A stretch of DNA of 64,000 bases from assembly GCF_001428825.1 (NCBI RefSeq), contig NZ_LMIT01000002.1, positions 605,916 to 669,915 of the forward strand, in the 5' to 3' direction. The position numbers and the translations under genes were made by a program. Under the pieces are notes generated by a model that was given only the letters and a program-made list of their open reading frames with translations, did no database searches and was not told the origin of the DNA. The DNA comes from Nocardioides sp. Root240. Its GTDB lineage: Bacteria; Actinomycetota; Actinomycetes; Propionibacteriales; Nocardioidaceae. This document shows positions 58,756 through 64,000 of the stretch, piece by piece. Position 1 is the stretch's first letter, and each line of letters starts with the position of its first letter.

Positions 58756-59451
58756 GTGACGCCCCCGTCCCCCCTGATCGAGCCCACCGTTCCCCCCGAG
58801 CCACGCTGGGTCTGGAAGCGCAGCACCGCCCAGTTCCTGCGTGCGGTCCGCAACGTCAACAAGCGGCGCCTCGTCAACGCCAAGCACCGCGTGCGGTTCT
58901 ACCGCGACGACATCGTCGCGGCCCGGAAGTCGCACGTGGACGTCGGCGTCGTGATCGGCCGGGGCACGCGGATGAGCGAGCCGTCGTACCTGGAGCCGTG
59001 CACGATCGGCAGCTACTGCGCGATCGGTGGACGCCTGATCGTGCGCAGCGGCAACCACCTCATGAACTACCTCAACATCGAGGAGGACCTGCAGGTCCGC
59101 ACGATCGGCGCCAAGTCGATCCTCGGGCCGCGGGAGCCCGTCAACATCGGCAACACGGTGTGGATCGGCGACTCGGTGATCATCCTGCCGGGTGTGCAGG
59201 TCGGCGACGGCGCCATCATCGGCGCCGGCAGTGTCGTGACCCGCGACGTGCCTGCGTACGCGTTCGTGGCCGGTGCGCCCGCGCGGTTCATCCGCTGGCG
59301 CTACCCGGAGCCGGTGATCGAGGTGATCACCGGCTTCGACTGGTGGAACTGGGACGACGACCGCCTGCGCCGCAACCGCGACCTGTTCGAGATCGACCTC
59401 GACACCGTCGACCCCGCCGAGCTCGCGGAGCGGATCCGCAACGCGAGGTGA
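58756..59451 (+). CDS. Left-handed beta-helix acyltransferase, second copy
   Basis: 231 residues from GTG 58756. Hexapeptide repeat stretches [37 protein letters not shown], and [33 protein letters not shown]. The N-terminus (about 1-50) is basic. Unlike the enzyme at 35426 it has GNHLMNY in the active-site loop; substrate probably a sugar. The 42 bases after the ABC-F stop carry only the -10 hexamer. Confidence 0.83.
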   Translation: MTPPSPLIEPTVPPEPRWVWKRSTAQFLRAVRNVNKRRLVNAKHRVRFYRDDIVAARKSHVDVGVVIGRGTRMSEPSYLEPCTIGSYCAIGGRLIVRSGNHLMNYLNIEEDLQVRTIGAKSILGPREPVNIGNTVWIGDSVIILPGVQVGDGAIIGAGSVVTRDVPAYAFVAGAPARFIRWRYPEPVIEVITGFDWWNWDDDRLRRNRDLFEIDLDTVDPAELAERIRNAR

Positions 59452-59475
59452 CCTGGGCTCGGGGAGCCCTCGTCG

Positions 59476-59489
59476 ACGTTATGTCAGGT
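59476..59489 (+). other. Possible half dif (single XerD-type arm)
   Basis: ACGTTATGTCAGGT matches the right arm of the actinobacterial dif pattern (ACATTATGTCAAGT) at 12 of 14 bases, but no left arm is present. It faces the opposite way to the full site at 59764. May be chance. Confidence 0.25.
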
Positions 59490-59493
59490 GCTT

Positions 59494-59723
59494 TCAGGGT
59501 GCGCGAGGCTGCATGAGCTCCACCAGGTTCCCGGAGGGGTCCTCCAGCAGGATGGGTGCACCGGCAGGTTGATCCGGCTGCGTCCGGGCGATCCTGAGGG
59601 ATCCGCCGACGTCGCGTGGACACCCGAGCTCGTCGAGCCGCTCAGGAGCAGCCTGAGCGAACTGACGAGGTAGCGGACGCTGACGAGGTCGCGGGGATCG
59701 CGGGGATCGCGGGGAGTGGCCAT
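59494..59723 (-). pseudogene. VOC/glyoxalase-family gene with internal deletion
   Basis: From ATG 59723 one frame reads MATPRDPRDPRDLVSVRYLV, the usual N-terminus of VOC proteins. After about 60 bases homology moves to another frame, ending RTQPDQPAGAPILLEDPSGN and LVELMQPRAP before a stop at 59494, the usual VOC C-terminus. Total about 76 codons against roughly 130-150 for the family, so the middle is deleted and the frame shifted near 59640-59665. A 9-bp unit (ATCGCGGGG on the plus strand) is repeated three times near the start and codes the PRDPRDPRD. Confidence 0.6.
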
Positions 59724-59763
59724 GGCGCCACCGCAGGTACCCGAGAGGGCTCCCGCTCCCGCG

Positions 59764-59791
59764 ACATGACATAATGTCCGTTATCGGCGAT
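59764..59791 (-). other. dif: dif-like XerCD recombination site
   Basis: The minus strand reads left arm ATCGCCGATAAC, centre GG, right arm ACATTATGTCATGT. From memory the actinobacterial dif consensus is TTSRCCGATAAT-VN-ACATTATGTCAAGT; 25 of 28 positions agree. It lies in an AT-rich island in a 450-base non-coding stretch. True dif is normally one per chromosome, at the replication terminus; related sites mark IMEX elements. Confidence 0.68.
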
Positions 59792-59913
59792 CTGCGAGGA
59801 GTGGTTGCGACTACGCTCCGACGGCGTGGGCCACCTGTCGCCGGACGTCGCTTCTGCTGACCGCGCCGACGTGGCCCTGCGTTGATGCGCCCGCCGTCGC
59901 AGTCGTCGCGGGC

Positions 59914-60234
59914 GTGCGGCTTCCCGGGGCAGCACGCCGCAAGCTCGCCGCCACGGAGGCGCTGGCTCGTTCGGGGACGCTGGTGCCGGCGCGAGGGATC
60001 GGCTGGACGCGGGTCGCCCATGAGGCCGGGAGCACCGAGGGAGAGCTGCAGCTGCGGGTCACCCTGCCGAGTGGTGACGACATCACCCTCACGCACGTGT
60101 GCGACTGGTCCGACTGCGAGGAGGCAGGCCAGGGCACGGCGGACCAGTCCGTCACCGTGATCGTCGATCCCGACACCGGCGCGTGGGCGGTCGTGCACGC
60201 CGGGCACGTGCGCAGCTGGAGTGCGGATCTGTAG
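59914..60234 (+). CDS. Small hypothetical protein, possibly 5'-truncated
   Basis: 106 residues from GTG 59914. Codon use is clearly gene-like (G/C at nearly all third positions to the stop at 60234). The body reads LQLRVTLPSGDDITLTHVCD then VIVDPDTGAWAVVHAG, a small beta-rich protein. No ribosome site precedes the GTG, and the frame stays open upstream to 59770, close to the dif-like site, so the start may be lost or located further upstream. No family recognised. Confidence 0.45.
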   Translation: MRLPGAARRKLAATEALARSGTLVPARGIGWTRVAHEAGSTEGELQLRVTLPSGDDITLTHVCDWSDCEEAGQGTADQSVTVIVDPDTGAWAVVHAGHVRSWSADL

Positions 60235-60279
60235 CCCGGGTTCCCCGCCGGTTCTTGGCGGTCCGTGGTCGAATGCGAC

Positions 60280-60900
60280 ATGCCCGTGCGCCACCTGTAC
60301 CTCGCCCGCCACGCCGAACCCGTGGGCGACGGCAGCAGGTTGACGGACCGGGGCGTCGAGCAGGCCGCGCTGCTCGGGCGACGGCTCTGCGCCGTGGCCC
60401 TGGACTCGGTCCAGCACGGGCCATTGCCGCGCGCCGCCGAGACAGCACGCGTCGTGGTGGGGCAGCTCGCCGGACCGCAGGTCAGGGTCCAGCAGCTCGA
60501 TGCTGCCGGCGACTACGTGCCGAGCGTGCCGGACCGCGACGAGGTCGCGCCGGAGCACGCAGACCACGTGTTCGGGTTCCTGGGCGAGGTGTCCCCCAGC
60601 GAAGCCGCCCACGGGGCCACGCTGGCGGACCGCGCCGTACGCGTGCTGACCGGACCGGAGCACGGCGACGCGGACAGCCACCACCTCGTCGTGACGCACG
60701 CGTTCACGATCGGCTGGCTGGTGCGCCACGCCCTCGATGCCCCGTCCTGGCGGTGGCTGGGTCTCAACCACGGGCACGCCGCACTGACGGTGCTCCGCTT
60801 CTTCACCAACAGGCCGCCGGCCCTGGTGGTCTTCAACGACATGTCGCACCTGCCGGACGAGCTTCGCTGGACGGGCTTCCCGGACGACCTGCGAGTCTGA
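60280..60900 (+). CDS. Histidine phosphatase family protein
   Basis: 206 residues from ATG 60280. The catalytic RHG-type motif is LARHAEPVG (RHA) at about residue 8, the second Arg lies in HGPLPRAAETARVV, and VVTHAFTIGWLVR holds the later His. The usual acid residue is in the PEHADHVFG region. Phosphomonoesterase of unknown substrate; the first motif has Ala for Gly, common in actinobacterial members. It precedes the DHFR-like gene by four bases. Confidence 0.85.
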   Translation: MPVRHLYLARHAEPVGDGSRLTDRGVEQAALLGRRLCAVALDSVQHGPLPRAAETARVVVGQLAGPQVRVQQLDAAGDYVPSVPDRDEVAPEHADHVFGFLGEVSPSEAAHGATLADRAVRVLTGPEHGDADSHHLVVTHAFTIGWLVRHALDAPSWRWLGLNHGHAALTVLRFFTNRPPALVVFNDMSHLPDELRWTGFPDDLRV

Positions 60901-60904
60901 TGCC

Positions 60905-61468
60905 ATGCGGCGACTGACCTATGCCATGAACGTCAGCGTGGACGGCTACGTCGCCGCGCCGGGCGACGACCTCAGCTGGGGCGCTCCGAGCGACGAGCTG
61001 TTCCAGTGGTGGTCCGACCGGGTCGCCGCGACGGGTCTGGCGCTCTACGGGCGGCGACTGTGGCAGACGATGAGTGCTCACTGGCCGACCGCGGCCGACC
61101 AGCCGGGCGCCACCCCCGCCCACGTCGAGTACGCCGGCCGCTGGCTCGCCATGCCGAAGGTGGTGTTCTCCTCCACTATCAGCGCCGTGGACTGGAACGC
61201 CCGCCTCTTCACCGGTGACGCTGTCGCCGAGATCACGCGCCTCAAGGCCGAGGACGGCGCTCCCCTCGAGATCGCCGGCGCCACGCTCGCCGCGACGGCC
61301 ATGCGCGCCGGGCTGATCGACGAGTACGTGCTGGTGACCGCGCCGGTCATCCTCGGCGGCGGCACGCCGTACTTCACGGCGCTGGACAGCTGGGTGGACC
61401 TGGACGTCGTGGAGACCCGTGCGTTTCCCGGCGGCGTGCTGCTGACGAGGTTCGCGACCCGACGCTGA
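60905..61468 (+). CDS. Dihydrofolate-reductase-like (RibD C-domain) protein
   Basis: 187 residues. RibD_C/DHFR fold: LTYAMNVSVDGYVAAPGDD, LALYGRRLWQTM, KVVFSSTI, LEIAGATLAATAMRAGLIDEY and VILGGGTPYFTAL, the standard block order. NADPH reductase of unknown substrate; not the folate or riboflavin enzyme itself, which have other lengths. Probably cotranscribed with the phosphatase. Confidence 0.88.
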   Translation: MRRLTYAMNVSVDGYVAAPGDDLSWGAPSDELFQWWSDRVAATGLALYGRRLWQTMSAHWPTAADQPGATPAHVEYAGRWLAMPKVVFSSTISAVDWNARLFTGDAVAEITRLKAEDGAPLEIAGATLAATAMRAGLIDEYVLVTAPVILGGGTPYFTALDSWVDLDVVETRAFPGGVLLTRFATRR

Positions 61469-61553
61469 GCGTGCATGTCGTATCCGGCCGACCCCGTTCG
61501 TGGACAAGGCAGGGGCGGCCGTTCGATGCTGCCCACGACAAGGGAGGCACGTG

Positions 61554-61892
61554 ATGACGCAGTACCTGATCTCCTTCGACTCCGGCTGGATGGTGTTCCC
61601 GGACGAGGACCTGCCGGACGTCGAGCGCGACACCGTCGCGGTGGCCGAGGAGGCGCGGGCGGCCGGAGTCTGGGTCTACGGCGGCGGGCTGGAAGACCAG
61701 CGCGCCAGCATCGTGGGCGTCGACGGCGTGGTGACCGACGGCCCGTTCCCGGAGACCAAGGAGGTCATCGGTGGCTTCGTGGTGCTCGAGGTCGCCTCGC
61801 GCGAGGAGGCGCTCGCGTGGGCAGCGAAGCTGGCCGTCGCCTGTCGGTGCTCGCAGGAGGTCCGGGAGCTCCTTCCGGATCCCAGCCGCTGA
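61554..61892 (+). CDS. YCII-related protein
   Basis: 112 residues from ATG 61554, GGGAGG ten bases upstream. YCII/Dimeric alpha-beta barrel: TQYLISFDSGWMVF, GVWVYGGGLEDQ, VTDGPFPETKEVIGGFVVLEV and a helical C-terminus, the usual pattern (DGPF-[AP]-E-[ST]-KE). Often encoded near ECF sigma factors, but none lies here. Function unknown; small fold, sometimes oxidoreductase-like. Confidence 0.88.
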   Translation: MTQYLISFDSGWMVFPDEDLPDVERDTVAVAEEARAAGVWVYGGGLEDQRASIVGVDGVVTDGPFPETKEVIGGFVVLEVASREEALAWAAKLAVACRCSQEVRELLPDPSR

Positions 61893-61904
61893 GGGAGGCG
61901 GACC

Positions 61905-61964
61905 TCAGGCCGGCCGGCACACCAGCAGGTGGAAGGGCTCGTCGACCGGCCGGAGTCGCGACAT
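61905..61964 (-). other. Possible C-terminal gene remnant
   Basis: A 19-codon minus-strand frame, MSRLRPVDEPFHLLVCRPA, reads like the end of a class I methyltransferase. Nothing recognisable remains upstream. The surrounding 100 bases (61893-61993) otherwise hold only a TGCCAC/GTGGCA hairpin. Weak. Confidence 0.2.
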
Positions 61965-61993
61965 GCCACGAGTGTGGCAGCGGACGGCGGGTG

Positions 61994-62266
61994 TCAGGCG
62001 CGGGTCGCCTCGAGGGCGGCCACCAGCTCGTCGAGGGGACCCTTGGCCTCCTCGGCCACCGAGATCGACATGAACGACGCCAGCACGACCATCACGTCGT
62101 ACCTGCCCTCCTTGCCGCGCTTGCCCGGCTTGTGCCTGACCTGCACCTCCCGGTACGACGACACCGGGTTCCGCGCCGCCTCGTCCAGTCCGTTGTGGCG
62201 GAACTTCGCGACGGTCGTGCCGTCGAACACGATGGACTCGCCGTTCAGGCCCTTGAGCTCGATCAC
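61994..62266 (-). CDS. Small hypothetical protein
   Basis: 90 residues, start ATG 62266. Basic centre (REVQVRHKPGKRGKEGRYDVMVV) between a beta-strand-rich N-terminus (MIELKGLNGESIVFDGTTVAKFRH) and a helical C-terminus (EEAKGPLDELVAALEA). No membrane segment. I do not recognise a family; it may be a small PH-like or nucleic-acid-binding protein. 40 bases separate its start from the next minus-strand gene's stop. Confidence 0.55.
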   Translation of the reverse strand: MIELKGLNGESIVFDGTTVAKFRHNGLDEAARNPVSSYREVQVRHKPGKRGKEGRYDVMVVLASFMSISVAEEAKGPLDELVAALEATRA

Positions 62267-62306
62267 TCCGACACTCTAGGGACGGAGGTCGGAGCCGTCC
62301 CGGGAT

Positions 62307-62579
62307 TCAGCGGACCGCGCGGCGCTGGCCGAGTGCCGCGGCGTACGAGACGTCGCGGCCTGCACCGAGGACGTCGACCAGGTCGGCGGCATCGGCGGCG
62401 GTGAGCTGGAAGGTGCCGGTGCAGACGTTGTCGCGCCACAGCGACAGCACGACGACATCGCGCTCGGTGTGCCACGCGACGCGCAGCCGACGGCCCTCAC
62501 CACGCTGGTCGGCGTACGTCTCCCCCGCCCGCGGGAGCGGCGTGACGCGGCGTCCGCGTCTTGGCAGGGCCTCTTCCAT
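62307..62579 (-). CDS. Small hypothetical protein divergent from helR
   Basis: 90 residues. VAWHTERDVVVLSLWRDNVCTG and TFQLTAADAADLVDVLG are typical of a small conserved actinobacterial protein; the N-terminus (about 1-30) is basic. It has its own sigma-type promoter overlapping the rifamycin-associated element shared with helR, and the -10 lies six bases before ATG 62579, so it is probably leaderless. Function unknown; co-regulation with helR is suggested. Confidence 0.6.
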   Translation of the reverse strand: MEEALPRRGRRVTPLPRAGETYADQRGEGRRLRVAWHTERDVVVLSLWRDNVCTGTFQLTAADAADLVDVLGAGRDVSYAAALGQRRAVR

Positions 62580-62585
62580 TTTCAA

Positions 62586-62614
62586 GGTATAGCGGAGAGG
62601 GGGGCTTGCCGCAA
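62586..62614 (-). promoter_or_regulatory. Promoter of small gene, overlapping RAE
   Basis: Minus strand: -35 TTGCGG (62609-62614), 17 bases, -10 TATACC (62586-62591), six bases, ATG 62579. The -35 lies inside the RAE, so RAE-bound factor would act on this promoter. Confidence 0.55.
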
Positions 62615-62620
62615 GGCCCC
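62601..62620. promoter_or_regulatory. Rifamycin-associated element (RAE)
   Basis: GGGGCTTGCCGCAAGGCCCC. The published RAE, as I recall it, is GGGGCTTGC-N-GCAAGGCCCC, an inverted repeat upstream of rifamycin-inducible genes (rph, rgt, rox, arr, helR). It lies 50 bases before the HelR-like gene and overlaps the divergent promoter. Confidence 0.8.
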
Positions 62621-62669
62621 CGTGGTGCCCGAGAATCGCCGCTCCGGACCCGACCCACGGAGTTGACAC

Positions 62670-64000
62670 GTGCCCCCTGCGCCGACGGCGTTCTCCCTTC
62701 CCGACCACCTCTCCGCCAAGGCGGATCCCGCCCTCGTGGCGGACGACGAACGACACTTCGCCGCGATCGCGGCCAGCCTCCGGGCCACCACCGACGAGCT
62801 CACCGAGCGACTGGACGACCAGCGCCGACGCGGAGGTGGGCACGGCCAGGCAGCGATGGACCGCGACCTCGAGGTGCACCGGCTGACCTCCCGGCTGCGC
62901 ACCCTGCGCCGGTTCACCCTCGACCTGTGCCTGGGCCGTATCGTCGGCGAGGACGACCCCACCCCCGTGTACGTCGGACGGCTCGGCCTGACCGACGAGA
63001 ACGGAGGTCGGCTGCTGGTGGACTGGCGCTCCCCTGCCGCCGAGCCCTTCTTCGCCGCGACCCACGCGCAGCCGATGGGACTGGCCAGCCGGCGTCGGTA
63101 CCGGTGGACGCTCGGCCGGATCACCGACTACTGGGACGAGGTGTTCACGGCCGACGGGCTCGAGGGCAATGCCGCGCTCGACGACCAGTCGGCGTTCATC
63201 GCGAGTCTCGGCGCCAGCCGCTCGCCCCGGATGCGCGACGTGCTCGGCACCATCCAGGCCGACCAGGACGCGATCATCCGGGCTCCCTCGCGCGGCGCGC
63301 TCGTGGTCGACGGCGGCCCCGGCACGGGCAAGACGGTCGTCGCGCTGCACCGTGCGGCGTACCTGCTCTACGAGGACCCACGGCTGGGCTCCGGGCGCGG
63401 CGGCGTGCTCTTCGTGGGGCCGCACGAGCCCTACCTCGCGTACGTCGGCGACGTGCTCCCCAGCCTGGGCGAGGAGGGCGTGCGGACCTGCACCCTGCGC
63501 GACCTGGTCCCCGGAGGGCGCGAGCTCGACCCCGAGCCCGACCCGGCGGTGGCCGCGCTCAAGGCGGACGCCCGCATGGTCGACGCGATCGAGCCGGCGG
63601 TTGCGCTCTACGAGGAGCCGCCCACCGACGGCGTCGACGTCGAGACCGCCCACGGCGACCTGTGGATCGGGCGCACCGAGTGGGCCGAGGCCGTCGGCGC
63701 CGTCGAGCCCGGCACGCCGCACAACGACGGGCGCGAGCAGGTCGTCGACGCGCTGGTCGAGATCCTCCTCGACAAGTACGACGACCTCGAGGGCCTCTCC
63801 CCCGCGACCGTGCGCCGCGCCGTCACCCGCTCCGCCGAGGTCGCGGACGTGCTCGGCAGGGCATGGCCGCTCATCGACCCGGCCGACCTGGTGGGCGACC
63901 TGTGGGAGGTGCCGGCGTACCTGCGCCGCTGCGCGCCGTGGCTCGACGACGACCAGCTCCACGCGCTGAGGCGCGGCGGTCCCCAGCCGTGGACGGCCGC
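62670..64000 (+). CDS. helR: HelD/HelR-type RNA polymerase motor, 3' end outside window
   Basis: 443 codons visible from GTG 62670, with the UvrD-like core incomplete. An antiparallel coiled coil (about 15-80) resembles the RNAP-inserting arm; then SPAAEPFFAATHAQPMGLASRRRY and the Walker A VVDGGPGTGKTVVALHRAAYLL (about 210-230). HelD-like proteins dislodge stalled or drug-bound RNA polymerase; HelR gives rifamycin tolerance. An RAE directly upstream supports HelR rather than plain HelD. The gene continues past 64000. Confidence 0.87.
   Translation, partial: MPPAPTAFSLPDHLSAKADPALVADDERHFAAIAASLRATTDELTERLDDQRRRGGGHGQAAMDRDLEVHRLTSRLRTLRRFTLDLCLGRIVGEDDPTPVYVGRLGLTDENGGRLLVDWRSPAAEPFFAATHAQPMGLASRRRYRWTLGRITDYWDEVFTADGLEGNAALDDQSAFIASLGASRSPRMRDVLGTIQADQDAIIRAPSRGALVVDGGPGTGKTVVALHRAAYLLYEDPRLGSGRGGVLFVGPHEPYLAYVGDVLPSLGEEGVRTCTLRDLVPGGRELDPEPDPAVAALKADARMVDAIEPAVALYEEPPTDGVDVETAHGDLWIGRTEWAEAVGAVEPGTPHNDGREQVVDALVEILLDKYDDLEGLSPATVRRAVTRSAEVADVLGRAWPLIDPADLVGDLWEVPAYLRRCAPWLDDDQLHALRRGGPQPWTA

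Noticed and set aside
59494..60906. 470-codon minus-strand frame ending in VOC sequence
   Set aside because: Only the last 55 or so codons resemble a protein; the rest is antisense to the phosphatase and hypothetical genes.

Overview
The window is about 70% G+C, almost completely coding, and reads as actinobacterial chromosome. The strongest evidence is a run whose order matches the conserved actinobacterial block known in Mycobacterium tuberculosis as Rv1822-Rv1832: CDP-alcohol phosphatidyltransferase, DUF881, small basic protein, DUF881, gcvH, FHA protein, FtsR-type MerR, bifunctional nuclease, second MerR, gcvP. SURF1, an F420-type LLM oxidoreductase, a HelD/HelR-type RNA polymerase motor behind a rifamycin-associated element, PaaX and PucR regulators also fit. 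A Nocardioides-like member of the Propionibacteriales is my guess; the sequence does not prove the genus. I see no rRNA, tRNA, CRISPR array, intact transposase or prophage.

Layout. 0-10 kb: an incomplete APH-like kinase, a YpfJ-type zinc peptidase, an ABC-F ATPase, a MacB/FtsX-type exporter pair, then glpK-glpD for glycerol catabolism. 10-16.5 kb: an SDR, SURF1 and moaA, then a head-to-head junction of two genes that have both lost their 5' ends (near 13.39 kb), an MDR dehydrogenase and a Dabb-like repeat protein. 16.5-20.4 kb: an arginine/citrulline/ornithine module (Lrp/AsnC regulator divergent from DDAH-like, ornithine cyclodeaminase-like and CtlX-like genes) plus HutD. 20.4-29.5 kb: a DUF3352 protein divergent from an AurF-like diiron oxygenase, a CDF transporter, PaaX divergent from an SDR and hotdog thioesterase, a cytochrome P450, a membrane protein and a PucR-type regulator. 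29.5-36 kb: an unknown secreted protein, a TIGR04338/DUF2786-type metallohydrolase, two tandem secreted paralogues and cell-envelope polymer genes. 36-47.4 kb: two CNNM/HlyC proteins and the conserved block, ending in gcvP behind a glycine riboswitch. 47-59.5 kb: hydrolases, RmuC, PepN, cyclophilin, an F420 enzyme, a second ABC-F and a hexapeptide acyltransferase. 59.5-64 kb: a VOC gene remnant beside a dif-like XerCD site, several small enzymes, and a helR-like gene running off the end.

Regulation recurs in one form: at least fifteen genes have a TAnnnT -10 hexamer 6-8 bases before their start codon, so they are probably transcribed without a leader. This pattern also decided several start choices here. 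Decay is concentrated at four places (13.4, 56.9, 59.5-59.7 and possibly 61.9 kb), three of them in the 5 kb around the dif-like site.
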